64,000 nucleotides of DNA from Berkiella_A sp964633725 (GTDB lineage Bacteria; Pseudomonadota; Gammaproteobacteria; Berkiellales; Berkiellaceae), in contig CAZWHY010000004.1 of NCBI GenBank assembly GCA_964633725.1, forward strand, positions 1-64,000. Reading direction: 5' to 3'. Shown in pieces: positions 9,912 through 18,711 of this stretch. How positions within the stretch are numbered: the first letter of the stretch is position 1; the number at the start of each line of letters is the position of its first letter. Both the position numbers and the translations under genes were made by a program. The notes under the pieces were generated by a model, which ran no database searches, had not been told where the DNA came from, and was given only the letters and a program-made list of their open reading frames with translations.

Positions 9912-11162
9912 TTAGTGATTATGACCGCTTTCTAGGTCTGATTTTGATGCTTGTGCCTTTAGAATAAAAGCGCCTTGACTAACGATTTTATCCCCAACAT
10001 TCAAACCCGAGAGAACCTCAAAGTAATCATCTCCCCTTTCACCCAACACAATTTCTTGTGGGAAAAATATGCCTTTGTGAGCAACGTCCTCTAAAAAAAC
10101 AACTTGTTTGCCTTTGATGTTTTGAACCGCAGCTTTGGGGATTAGTATATCAACGTTTTTGCTTTTTTTAACAACTGTCCCTTGAATGAACTCACCTGGC
10201 CGCCAAGCATTATCTTTATTTGAGGCAATAATACGTGCCAAACCTGTACGTGTGGTTTCGTTTACGATTGGCGAGGCATATGATACATGGTATTTTCTAT
10301 TGCCAGAGCGATGTCTAGGGGAAACCGTAACTTCTGTGCCTTTTTTGACAAAAGGAAAATCATCTTGAAAAATACTAAAATCTATCCAAACGTCATCTAA
10401 ATTAGCAATAGTCATAGTGGATGTATCATCTTTTATAAACTCCCCTATAGAAATATGGCGCTCTAAGACAACACCATCAACGGGTGATCTGACCTCATAT
10501 TTCATGAACTCGCTAATTTTATCTTTATCCATCTTAGCGACGTCTGCTTCAGAAAGTCCGTAGATTAAAAGTTTCTGCTTAGTATTTTGAGCATTAATTC
10601 TGGCTTCCACATATTTGACTTTTGAATCTAAATATTCTTTAGTGTAAGTGATGCCTTGTTTTTTTAAATTTTCTATAAGCTCATATATTTCTTTACTGGC
10701 TTGTAAAACCTCTAAATAAGACAAATATTGTGCCTTAACATCGGCCAAATCCATGCTTTCTAGGGTTGCCAGTAAATCCCCTTTTTTTACTTTCTCACCA
10801 ATGTTTTTATGTACTTTTTTCACGACACCTGAAATCCTAGGTACAACGTGTGTGGTTGAATTTTGATTCAACGTTACTTCACCCGGAATGGTAATGGATT
10901 CATTTAGTTGGCCACTGCCGACTTTCATAACTTTAACTTCAAATAAGCCTAAATCTTCTTTTTTAATAGTGACAGCGCCATGGTGACTGTGTAAATTAGG
11001 ATTATTTTGTTTCCCGTTATCACCATGTTCGCTTTTTTCTGCGTGAGCCTTGTGACCACTATGAGCATCTTGTACTTGCTTTGGAGCAATACTAGACAAT
11101 GTCGTTGTACTAAATATCAAAGCAATCAGAAAACCTATTATCCGAGTGACATTATTTTCCAT
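9912..11162 (-). CDS. RND metal-efflux membrane-fusion protein (CusB/CzcB type)
   Basis: 416 aa periplasmic adaptor linking the RND pump to an outer-membrane channel. A signal peptide (hydrophobic residues about 7-25) is followed by a histidine-rich stretch (AHSGHKAHAEKSEHGD, later LHSHHG) likely to bind metal, then the lipoyl/barrel half GVVKKVHKNIGEKVKKGDLL, a helical hairpin of about 90 residues, and the second half VRSPVDGVVLERHISIGEF. The protein ends SGHNH, another histidine cluster. It is the first gene of the three-gene operon with the pump and SRPBCC genes. A TolC-like partner must be encoded elsewhere. Confidence 0.88.
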   Translation of the reverse strand: MENNVTRIIGFLIALIFSTTTLSSIAPKQVQDAHSGHKAHAEKSEHGDNGKQNNPNLHSHHGAVTIKKEDLGLFEVKVMKVGSGQLNESITIPGEVTLNQNSTTHVVPRISGVVKKVHKNIGEKVKKGDLLATLESMDLADVKAQYLSYLEVLQASKEIYELIENLKKQGITYTKEYLDSKVKYVEARINAQNTKQKLLIYGLSEADVAKMDKDKISEFMKYEVRSPVDGVVLERHISIGEFIKDDTSTMTIANLDDVWIDFSIFQDDFPFVKKGTEVTVSPRHRSGNRKYHVSYASPIVNETTRTGLARIIASNKDNAWRPGEFIQGTVVKKSKNVDILIPKAAVQNIKGKQVVFLEDVAHKGIFFPQEIVLGERGDDYFEVLSGLNVGDKIVSQGAFILKAQASKSDLESGHNH

Positions 11163-11290
11163 CTTAGCTTTATCCAGTATTTAAAATGATAGTTATAGGG
11201 CAGACTATGTTGTTTGTTACAAAGAGTACTATAGCTTAAAGCCGCTGTAGACAGCAGCTGGTTCTGTCGCAAACTCAAGCGATTTGGCAA

Positions 11291-11692
11291 TCACTGGGTT
11301 GCAAGCTGAGCTGTGATTTCAACCTCTACCAACCCTTTATTTATCACACCAATTTTTTTTGCTGCCCCATAAGAAAGATCGATGATACGCTCGCCTGCAT
11401 ATGGGCCTCGGTCGGTAATTTTAACGGTGACGACTTTATTATTTTCCAAATTTCTAACTTTGACATATGTATTGAAGGGTAATGTTTTGTGCGCAGCGGT
11501 TAAGGCATTCATATCAAACTTCTTCCCACTTGCCGTAAGTTTTCCATGATATTTTTTACCATACCAAGACGAAATCCCTCTTTCCTTATATAATTCGGTA
11601 GAAATAGAGTTTTTTGCGCCAACATAACCCACTATGCCAACTAATAAAATGGCTACTGATATAATACCTAATGAGCGTTTTTTAATATGCAC
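11291..11692 (-). CDS. rlpA: RlpA-like double-psi beta-barrel septal lytic transglycosylase
   Basis: 133 aa, short compared with E. coli RlpA because the SPOR domain is absent. An N-terminal membrane segment (residues about 8-25) is followed by a complete double-psi beta-barrel: GISSWYGKKYHGKLTASGK, then AHKTLPFNTYVKVRNL, then KITDRGPYAGERIIDLSYGA. The catalytic Asp of the family lies in ITDRGPY. The start is GTG (11692-11690) with GAGGAG about ten bases upstream. RlpA cleaves glycan strands lacking stem peptides; without SPOR, septal targeting is uncertain. Confidence 0.88.
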   Translation of the reverse strand: MHIKKRSLGIISVAILLVGIVGYVGAKNSISTELYKERGISSWYGKKYHGKLTASGKKFDMNALTAAHKTLPFNTYVKVRNLENNKVVTVKITDRGPYAGERIIDLSYGAAKKIGVINKGLVEVEITAQLATQ

Positions 11693-12157
11693 TCTAAATT
11701 AACTCCTCTTCCACAAGACCACTTCAAGATAAGTCAGAAATTTTTCTTGCTTAAATTTTATTTAAAATATGCTGATACCCAGCTCTTCAGTAGATTAAGC
11801 CAATAAGCATATCACTATCATCTTCGGTAAGTTGATTAATTTTTACGCGTTCTACTTTCCCCGCATGAGTCAGCTTACCCTCCGACCAATGGCGAGAAAT
11901 TCAAAGTTTTGCTATCGCGATTGATGCGAAACACCTATAATGCAGAGAATTCTCCAAGCACATCAGTAGAAACTCAAACCGGAAATACGCCTAGAGGCAC
12001 TTGTGGGTTTAGTAAAGGTTCTTTACTTTAAGCGCACCTATGTCTACTTGATAACTACTATTGGTGGATATATTTAATTTGATAAATAAGCCGGTTAAGC
12101 GGCCACAACAAACAGCGAGCTTCCAACCTGGAAGTTCCCAGATGGTTTAAAATTATA
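11693..12157. other. intergenic region with a possible short gene remnant
   Basis: 465 bases between divergently transcribed genes. On the minus strand, around 11795-11905, one frame stays open for about 37 codons between two stops and reads like coding sequence (SEGKLTHAGKVERVK, then NQLTEDDSD), but there is no start codon or ribosome site. I take it as a possible decayed gene fragment. No RNA gene or strong hairpin seen. Confidence 0.3.
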
Positions 12158-13225
12158 ATGAAAAAAACACTTTGGCTACGATCCGAAACTAAGCTACATG
12201 AGCGCCGAACCCCTCTCGTTCCAGAACATGCCGCAGAACTTGTTAGAAGCAAGCACAAGGTAGTTGTTGAGCGCTGTGAAAATAGAATTTTCTGTGACGA
12301 TGAATATGAAAACGCAGGGTGCGAAATGGTTGATGCGGGCACTTGGCCAGATGCGCCAAAAGGCGCATATATTCTTGGTATCAAAGAGCTTCCTGTATCA
12401 GACAAACCTTTAATACACAAACATATATATTTTGCACATGCTTATAAAGAGCAAGAAGGCGCTGCGCAGTTATTAGCGCGTTTTAAAACTGGAAAAGGTT
12501 TACTATATGATCTAGAGTTTTTAACAAATGACAAAGGAAATCGTGTTACAACATTTAGTTATTGGGCTGGTGTTGCGGGTTGTGCAATAACTTTATTAAT
12601 TTGGTTGCAAAAATGCAAAAACAGCAATGCTAAAATTAAGATACCTGAATTCTATCCTAATGAATCTGAAGTGATAGAAATTATCAAGCAACAACTAAAT
12701 AATAAAAATAGCCCCTCTAGCCTGGTTATTGGTGCGCGAGGCCGGTGTGGTAGAGGTGTCATAGCTTTTTTAAAAAAAGTTGGCCTTAATGCAACGCTTT
12801 TTTATAGAAAAGATACAAAAGACAGACAAGAGTATCCCGAAATTTTCGAGCACAATCTATTGTTTAATTGTATCTATCTAACAACACAGATAGTACCATT
12901 TATTACTAAGGAACAATTAGAGAGCAAAAGAAAATTATCCGTTATCGCTGATATTAGTTGTGACCCTAACGGTCCTCATAACCCCCTACCCATTTATAAA
13001 AAAATAACATCATTCAAAACACCCACTCGTAGGATATGCGCTGAACCACAAAGCTTGGATATAATGGCTATTGACCACTTGCCAAGTTTTTTACCTAGGG
13101 AAAGTAGTTGTGACTTTTCAGGTCAGTTGCTGCCCTATTTACACCAACTGCTTAAAAATGAACCACAATCAGCAACTTGGGCGAATGCCGCCACTATTTT
13201 TGCTAATTATGTCAAACAGACTTGA
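12158..13225 (+). CDS. Saccharopine dehydrogenase (NAD+, lysine-forming), Lys1 type
   Basis: 355 aa, close to yeast Lys1 in length. The N-terminal alanine-dehydrogenase-like domain opens with LWLRSETKLHERRTPLVPEH; LGIKELP carries the Lys (K76) and YFAHAYKEQ the His (H94) that match the catalytic pair of yeast Lys1. A Rossmann segment VIGARGRCGRGVIAFLKKVG follows, then DISCDPNGPHNPLP. The enzyme interconverts saccharopine with lysine plus 2-oxoglutarate. It sits upstream of a thiamine-diphosphate enzyme and an aldehyde dehydrogenase on the same strand, which may mean lysine or aminoadipate-semialdehyde metabolism; this link is inference. The 336-base gap after it argues for separate transcription. 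Confidence 0.87.
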   Translation: MKKTLWLRSETKLHERRTPLVPEHAAELVRSKHKVVVERCENRIFCDDEYENAGCEMVDAGTWPDAPKGAYILGIKELPVSDKPLIHKHIYFAHAYKEQEGAAQLLARFKTGKGLLYDLEFLTNDKGNRVTTFSYWAGVAGCAITLLIWLQKCKNSNAKIKIPEFYPNESEVIEIIKQQLNNKNSPSSLVIGARGRCGRGVIAFLKKVGLNATLFYRKDTKDRQEYPEIFEHNLLFNCIYLTTQIVPFITKEQLESKRKLSVIADISCDPNGPHNPLPIYKKITSFKTPTRRICAEPQSLDIMAIDHLPSFLPRESSCDFSGQLLPYLHQLLKNEPQSATWANAATIFANYVKQT

Positions 13226-13292
13226 GCAGAAACCTCCAGACTGCTTGAACGTCGAATGGGGTCGGTGCGACTACTATTAACACACTTGTTAT

Positions 13293-13323
13293 TCTGCATT
13301 TATTATTAATTGATAAATGCAGA
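13293..13323. repeat. perfect 11-bp inverted repeat
   Basis: Arms TCTGCATTTAT (13293-13303) and ATAAATGCAGA (13313-13323) are separated by nine bases. There is no T-tract on either side, so it is not a classic intrinsic terminator. It could be an operator, an attenuator-like leader hairpin or a weak 3' end for the upstream mRNA. Confidence 0.6.
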
Positions 13324-13484
13324 TAACATGACAAACAAAATAAATCAGGCACTTTCTCTTAACCATGCAAATCAACCTCGCTGTTGCTGCGTGAAAAAAG
13401 CAATCCTTATAACATCATTTAGTTCAAGCGCTCTAACTGTTCTAAAGCCAGAAAACGACGCCGCTTTTAGATGGAATATTCAGG

Positions 13485-13490
13485 TATAAT
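13485..13490 (+). promoter_or_regulatory. consensus -10 box upstream of the acetolactate-synthase-like gene
   Basis: A perfect TATAAT lies 71 bases before the ATG at 13562. The -35 region 16-18 bases upstream is poor (CGCTTT-like), so an activator may be needed if this is the promoter of the two-gene operon. Confidence 0.4.
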
Positions 13491-13561
13491 ATCTAAAGAA
13501 GACAATTTTATTTGAATTCTGACTAACAATGCGCGTTAAAATTCAAGGATGAATAAAATAT

Positions 13562-15217
13562 ATGAGCAATGCCTCTGAGCTATTTATAAAAGCACTTGAA
13601 AACGAAGGCGTTGAGACTATCTACGCTGTGCCTGGTGAGGAAAATCTTGATTTCCTAGAGGCGCTACGCCAATCTAGCATCAAACTAGTCTTAACACGCC
13701 ATGAGCAAGGTGCGGGATTCATGGCGGCTACGTATGGTCGCTTAACTGGAAAAACAGGTGTTTGTTTAGCAACACTAGGCCCAGGTGCCACAAATCTTTT
13801 GACTGCTGCCGCCTATGCACAGCTGGGCGCATTTCCTATGCTTATGATCACAGGTCAAAAGCCAATAAAACAAAGTAAGCAAGGGCAATTTCAAATAATA
13901 GATGTTGTTAGTATGATGCGCCCGATTACAAAATATGCCAAGCAAATCGTCAATGCCAATATGATTCCTAGTATGGTCAGAGAAGCATTTCGCCAAGCAG
14001 AAGAAGAGCGACCTGGGGCAGTCCATTTGGAATTACCAGAAGATATTGCCGCAGAACCTGTAGAAAAACAAAATGCAAATAAAATATTTTCCGTCAGTCA
14101 ACGTTGCAGAGAAATTGCCAATCAAAGGAATATTGATGATGCGGTTAAACTTATTCAGCAAGCCAAACATCCATTTGTGCTCATAGGCGCTGGTGCTAAT
14201 CGTACCAGTATCTGGAAAGTTCTTTCAAACTTCATTGATGATACAGGCATCCCATTTTTTAATACCCAAATGGGCAAAGGGGTTGTCAGTGAAATGCATC
14301 CACTATTCATAGGAACTGCCGCACTATCGGATCATGATTATTTACACTGTGCTATAGATTATGCTGACTTGATCATTAATATTGGACATGATGTTGTGGA
14401 AAAACCACCATTTTTCATGCAACATGGTGGAACAAAAGTCATTCACATTAATTTTAAATCTGCCTCAGTGGATAACGTCTATTTCCCGCAGCTGGAAGTG
14501 GTTGGAGACATCTCGGATTCATTAACGCGTATAGCCGCTCAAACCCAAAAAACAATATCTCATGACTTTGCGTATTTTTTCAAAATACAAAAACATATTC
14601 AAAAGCATATTCATTTAGGTGAAAATGATGATACCTTCCCGGTTAAACCACAGCGCTTGGTTTGGGATGTCCGCAAAGCCATGCCAGATAATGGCATTAT
14701 AGCCCTAGATAATGGGCTTTATAAAATTTGGTTTGCTCGCAGCTACCCTGCAATGTTACAAAACACAGTATTGCTCGATAATGCTTTGGCCACAATGGGC
14801 GCAGGTTTACCCTCCGCAATGGCTGCTGCTAAATTGTACCCTGACCGCCAAGTTATGGCGATTTGTGGCGACGGTGGATTTATGATGAACAGCCAAGAAA
14901 TAGAGACCGCTGTACGATTAAAATTAAACCTCGTTATTTTAGTCTTAAACGATAATGCTTATGGCATGATTCGCTGGAAGCAATACGGTATGGATTTACC
15001 TGATTTCGGTCTGGAATTTGGTAACCCAGATTTTGTAAAATACGCAGACAGCTTTGGCATCAAGGGCCATCGTGTTAGCGTAACCAAAAACTTACTGCCC
15101 ATTATTCAGCGCTGTTTTACAGAGGGCGGCATTCACCTCATTGAATTACCAATAGATTACTCAGAAAGTAAAAAAATATTAATTGATGAACTCAAAGAAA
15201 AGGTCTGCTTAATATGA
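13562..15217 (+). CDS. Thiamine-diphosphate enzyme, acetolactate synthase large-subunit family
   Basis: 551 aa with the three standard TPP-enzyme domains. The activating Glu is in LTRHEQGAGFMA near residue 47; LATLGPGATNLL follows; the TPP/Mg motif is GDGGFMMNSQEIET to LNDNAYG near residues 440-470. The family condenses pyruvate to acetolactate or does related 2-oxoacid chemistry. No regulatory small subunit lies beside it and the next gene is an aldehyde dehydrogenase with a 4-base overlap (ATGA), so a catabolic role, or a decarboxylase or lyase activity feeding an aldehyde to its partner, is as plausible as branched-chain synthesis. Confidence 0.82.
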   Translation: MSNASELFIKALENEGVETIYAVPGEENLDFLEALRQSSIKLVLTRHEQGAGFMAATYGRLTGKTGVCLATLGPGATNLLTAAAYAQLGAFPMLMITGQKPIKQSKQGQFQIIDVVSMMRPITKYAKQIVNANMIPSMVREAFRQAEEERPGAVHLELPEDIAAEPVEKQNANKIFSVSQRCREIANQRNIDDAVKLIQQAKHPFVLIGAGANRTSIWKVLSNFIDDTGIPFFNTQMGKGVVSEMHPLFIGTAALSDHDYLHCAIDYADLIINIGHDVVEKPPFFMQHGGTKVIHINFKSASVDNVYFPQLEVVGDISDSLTRIAAQTQKTISHDFAYFFKIQKHIQKHIHLGENDDTFPVKPQRLVWDVRKAMPDNGIIALDNGLYKIWFARSYPAMLQNTVLLDNALATMGAGLPSAMAAAKLYPDRQVMAICGDGGFMMNSQEIETAVRLKLNLVILVLNDNAYGMIRWKQYGMDLPDFGLEFGNPDFVKYADSFGIKGHRVSVTKNLLPIIQRCFTEGGIHLIELPIDYSESKKILIDELKEKVCLI

Positions 15218-16629
15218 CAAGCGCTATACAAGAATCTGAAAACACTCACTTAGATGTGACATCCCCTTTTGATGGCTCAATAATAGAAAGCATACCTTTG
15301 GCAACAGCGCAGGATGCAGAGCAAATGCTCAAAATAGCACAAGAAACATTTAAAAATCGTGATATTTGGCTTGAACCATATGAGAGAATTGAAATATTAC
15401 ACAAACTCGCTGGTTTGGTTAAAGATCAAGCAGAAGAATTTGCACAGCTTATCGCCTCAGAGGGCGGCAAACCTCTGATGGATGCCCATATTGAGGTCGC
15501 TAGAGCCATTGATGGTATATATTTGGCCGCCAAAGAATTATCTCAAATCACGCAGGGTGAAGAAATCCCTATGGGGTATACAAAAACGTCTATAGGACGA
15601 AAAGCCTATACCTCCTATGAACCCATTGGTGTTGTTATTGCTATCAGCGCTTTTAACCATCCTTTGAATTTAATCGTTCACCAAGTCGTACCAGCCATTG
15701 CGGTTGGCTGCCCTATTATTATCAAACCGGCATCTGCTACCCCACTAAATTGTATTAAATTTATTAATCTTGTACACCAAGCTGGTTTAGAATCGCAATG
15801 GTGTCAAATCTGCGTTTGTAACAGCCATGTTGCCGAAAAGCTGGCAACAGATAGTCGAATTGCCTTTTTATCATTTATTGGCTCAGGGCATGTGGGTTGG
15901 CATTTAAAAGCCAAATTAGCACCAGGCGTGCGCTGTGCTTTAGAGCATGGAGGGGTTGCCCCCGTTATTATTGATAATGATATTAATATTGATAAAATCA
16001 TACCTCCTTTACTAAAAGGTGGCTTTTACCATGCAGGACAAGTTTGTGTATCCATACAACGCATATATGCGCCAAATAGTATCGCTAAAAAATTAGCCAA
16101 GAAATTAGCCGCAGCAGCCTCTAAACTCATAGTAGGCGATGCCAGAAAACCAGATACAGAAGTCGGACCATTAATATGGCCAAAAGAAGTTGATCGCGTT
16201 GCAGAATGGGTCAAAGAGGCTGTTGATGACGGCGCAAAATTACTCTGTGGCGGTCAGAAAATAAGCGATACTTTTTATGCACCAACAGTTTTATTAAACC
16301 CGCCTGAAAACGCAAAAGTATCCACTCAAGAAATATTTGGGCCAGTAGTATGTGTGTACTCATACACAGATCGCTTGGAAGCCATTGAACGTGCCAATCA
16401 GCTTGATTTTTCTTTTCAGGCGGCTATCTTCACTAATAATATTGATGTTGCATTCGATACCATTAAAAGATTAGATGCATCCACTGTTATGGTGAATGAT
16501 CATACGGCTTTTAGAGTCGATTGGATGCCATTTGCTGGCAAAAAACATTCGGGTTATGGCGTTGGCGGGATTCGATATACTATGCATGATATGTTGCAAT
16601 CTAAAATGGCTGTTTTTAATGAATTTTGA
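15214..16629 (+). CDS. Aldehyde dehydrogenase (NAD(P)+), lactaldehyde-type family
   Basis: 471 aa class 3-like aldehyde dehydrogenase. Coenzyme-site sequence ISAFNHPLNL and IIKPASATPLN, the general-base Glu in LEHGGVAP (near residue 244) and nucleophile Cys in HAGQVCVSIQR (near 278) are all present. The KGGFYHAGQVCVSIQR segment resembles the lactaldehyde-dehydrogenase-like subgroup. Its start overlaps the stop of the TPP-enzyme gene (ATGA), showing translational coupling. The substrate is unknown; given the saccharopine dehydrogenase upstream, aminoadipate semialdehyde is one candidate. Confidence 0.9.
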   Translation: MTSAIQESENTHLDVTSPFDGSIIESIPLATAQDAEQMLKIAQETFKNRDIWLEPYERIEILHKLAGLVKDQAEEFAQLIASEGGKPLMDAHIEVARAIDGIYLAAKELSQITQGEEIPMGYTKTSIGRKAYTSYEPIGVVIAISAFNHPLNLIVHQVVPAIAVGCPIIIKPASATPLNCIKFINLVHQAGLESQWCQICVCNSHVAEKLATDSRIAFLSFIGSGHVGWHLKAKLAPGVRCALEHGGVAPVIIDNDINIDKIIPPLLKGGFYHAGQVCVSIQRIYAPNSIAKKLAKKLAAAASKLIVGDARKPDTEVGPLIWPKEVDRVAEWVKEAVDDGAKLLCGGQKISDTFYAPTVLLNPPENAKVSTQEIFGPVVCVYSYTDRLEAIERANQLDFSFQAAIFTNNIDVAFDTIKRLDASTVMVNDHTAFRVDWMPFAGKKHSGYGVGGIRYTMHDMLQSKMAVFNEF

Positions 16630-16642
16630 TATTTGTCGATTT

Positions 16643-16667
16643 GCCCCATGACAACTGATCACGGGGC
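16643..16667. terminator. hairpin between convergent genes
   Basis: Arms GCCCCATGA (16643-16651) and TCACGGGGC (16659-16667) pair with one A-C mismatch around a seven-base loop. It lies between the ends of the aldehyde dehydrogenase (plus) and the TPR gene (minus). No long T-run follows on either strand, so it is a weak bidirectional terminator candidate. Confidence 0.45.
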
Positions 16668-16675
16668 ACTTGACT

Positions 16676-17188
16676 TTATCTCAATCCAACTTTATATCTC
16701 TTTGGCTTATCGCTGATGTTACTTTCTTGTTCTTCTTCTCCACTATCCCTACTATCTTTTAATGGCGTAAAACTCACTTGAGGAAAATCCAAAATATTTT
16801 TTTGCTCCAGGTACTCAAGACAACCAATTAACTTATAATTACCAGGAGAATGCTCAAGCCCTTTAGCATAAAGGTCGGAGGCTACATTGATTTCACCTTG
16901 TTGTTCATAGGCTCTACCTAAACAAATATAAGCCGATATGAATCTGGGCGCTTTTTCAATAATTGGCGTTAAGATTTCTTCCACCTGCTGTAGAAGCGCT
17001 TCCTTATTGTTTCCTGCTATTTGTGCTTGCTGACAAAAAACCCGTGCTCTGCCATACTGCCGCTTATTTTCTAGATATTCAAGATTTCTAGCTTTCTTGG
17101 TTTTTGGCGCTTTATTGAATATCTCTAGAGCGTCTTCAAACCTGCTTGCTATTAAATGTTCAAACCCAGAGTCATACATATCATTCAT
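16676..17188 (-). CDS. Small tetratricopeptide-repeat protein
   Basis: 170 aa from the ATG at 17188, which has GTGGGA about seven bases upstream; a TTG 39 bases further up is less likely. Helical repeats are visible: MYDSGFEHLIASRFEDALEIF at the start, then FISAYICLGRAYEQQGEI followed by ASDLYAKGLEHSPGNYKL, the latter two matching TPR consensus spacing. There is no signal peptide. The last 35 residues are polar and charged. Probably a cytosolic protein-interaction module with unknown partner. Confidence 0.7.
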   Translation of the reverse strand: MNDMYDSGFEHLIASRFEDALEIFNKAPKTKKARNLEYLENKRQYGRARVFCQQAQIAGNNKEALLQQVEEILTPIIEKAPRFISAYICLGRAYEQQGEINVASDLYAKGLEHSPGNYKLIGCLEYLEQKNILDFPQVSFTPLKDSRDSGEEEQESNISDKPKRYKVGLR

Positions 17189-17301
17189 AGTTGTCCCACT
17201 TACTACTGAAAAGGGTATTCTACACAAGCGAAGTCTGGACTGCCATTTTATTTTTAGCGGATTTAGCTATTAGCCTGAGTAATTTTAATGCATAAAAACT
17301 A

Positions 17302-17324
17302 TCCGCCAACTTATCATTGGCGGA
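17302..17324 (-). terminator. intrinsic terminator of the 438-aa orphan gene
   Basis: Perfect 8-bp stem TCCGCCAA/TTGGCGGA (17302-17309 with 17317-17324) and seven-base loop. On the minus strand it is followed by AGTTTTT. It sits 23 bases after the stop of the gene ending at 17347. Confidence 0.75.
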
Positions 17325-17346
17325 CTTACTATCAAAATCTAAAATA

Positions 17347-18663
17347 TTATGAACCAATCTTAAATTTTCTGAGATTTTCTGTCATTTCTGCTACAGCAGG
17401 ATCAACACTTTCGGATGGGTCTGTTAGTTGCTTATTTGCTGCAATTCGGCCTAGTTGATAATGCGGCGTTAGCACCTTGGCTGCTGAGGCTTTTCGCTCA
17501 GGAAAACTAATTAATGCTTCATCAGCTAGTCTGTGACCCTTAAATTCCGTTTGCCATTGCTGACTTCCCGATATACTTTTTCTTGCAGCTGAAAAATAAC
17601 TCTGTCGACTTTTGGAAATTGGTATAACACCTAAATTAAATTGCATTTCAATTCTTATTGGATCGGGTAGTTCACAATGCTGTTTCCTCAGCGTCTCACG
17701 TTCTTTTGCAAAGGCATTTGCAACAGCTCTGGCTACCGCCTTATCTTGCTTTTGCTCCATGCTGGGTTCATGGCCTGGCACTTGTCTTTTTCTTTCTTCT
17801 CTATATTCTTTACTTTCTCCCATTTTGAATGGGGTTAGCTGTTCTCGTTCATCCATTTCCTTATAGCTTAGAGCCTGTGGGATAATATCTAGCCATTTTT
17901 TTACTCTAGGCATGATGCCTTTCACATTGGTTTCCAAACGACTATATCGGGTCGCTTCAATTTTAGCCCATAGATCTTCTGCTAGCGTATAATCATACTT
18001 ACCTAATTCATTGTGAGGCTTAGAATACTGAACATCATGAGTCAAATCTGCAAATTTAGAGCGGGCACAATGATGTACAAAGGCTCTGAATGAGCTTGTG
18101 TTGAGTGGGATTGGATATTGTGCTTCTGATGCTTCAGAGCTGCTTGCTGATTCAGCACCAGAAGCAACCATTAGACCAGTATCCAATTGTTGCTTCCAAT
18201 CTACAATAATCGCACGAACATTTTCTGGAGTCACATCTTGTTTGTCTAAAGCGTGCCTAACAAGTTGTATATAATGCTGATTTTTCTCCAAACTTGCTAA
18301 AAAAGAATCGTTTAATGTTTGATATGCTGATATTTGATGTCCTTGAAGTTTTGCAACATCGTGAATATCTTTTTCAGTAATGTCTTTTCCAGCAGTATAC
18401 ATTTCATCCTTCTCCAAGACTGCTTTTTCTGCCACTGAAAGTCTTTCACGAAGAAACTGTACTCTTGTTAGTTCGTTATCTTTGGGAGAGCGAGCCAATA
18501 CATTATCTGCCATCTGTTTTTGAAAGTTGCGATATAACTCAGGTAAAGTCATGGCGGATGGAGCCGCACTAAATTCTTGCCATTCTTCTGCTGAATTAAC
18601 CGCGTCTCCTTTATCATTTACATCTTCTTCTTTATCTTCTTTGTTTGTACTTCCTTCCAACAT
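17347..18663 (-). CDS. Orphan 438-aa soluble protein, effector-like
   Basis: I do not recognise a family. The start is secure: AAGGAG lies six bases before the ATG. No signal peptide or membrane segment is visible. The first 30 residues are acidic (many Glu/Asp/Lys), the middle is helical and charged, a Ser/Ala-rich linker occurs around residues 165-180 (GAESASSSEASEAQ), and a Lys/Glu/Arg-rich stretch lies around 285-330. Composition and isolation between unrelated genes resemble translocated proteins of intracellular bacteria, which is inference. It has its own terminator, so it is a single-gene unit. Confidence 0.65.
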   Translation of the reverse strand: MLEGSTNKEDKEEDVNDKGDAVNSAEEWQEFSAAPSAMTLPELYRNFQKQMADNVLARSPKDNELTRVQFLRERLSVAEKAVLEKDEMYTAGKDITEKDIHDVAKLQGHQISAYQTLNDSFLASLEKNQHYIQLVRHALDKQDVTPENVRAIIVDWKQQLDTGLMVASGAESASSSEASEAQYPIPLNTSSFRAFVHHCARSKFADLTHDVQYSKPHNELGKYDYTLAEDLWAKIEATRYSRLETNVKGIMPRVKKWLDIIPQALSYKEMDEREQLTPFKMGESKEYREERKRQVPGHEPSMEQKQDKAVARAVANAFAKERETLRKQHCELPDPIRIEMQFNLGVIPISKSRQSYFSAARKSISGSQQWQTEFKGHRLADEALISFPERKASAAKVLTPHYQLGRIAANKQLTDPSESVDPAVAEMTENLRKFKIGS

Positions 18664-18711
18664 AGTATTCTCCTTAGTATTTTATTTATTATTGTGACGA
18701 GAGTTCCAAGT

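Larger units (their letters stand above)
13226..13561. other. intergenic region with hairpin and promoter
   Basis: 336 bases between saccharopine dehydrogenase and the acetolactate-synthase-like gene. It contains a perfect inverted repeat (13293-13323) and a consensus -10 box (13485-13490), described separately. No gene seen. Confidence 0.6.

Noticed and set aside
11240..11262. Imperfect dyad in front of the metal-efflux operon as a MerR/CueR operator
   Set aside because: The arms (GCTGCTGT and ACAGCGGC) do not match known CueR or ZntR boxes and spacing to a promoter is unclear; it could equally be an rlpA terminator stem.
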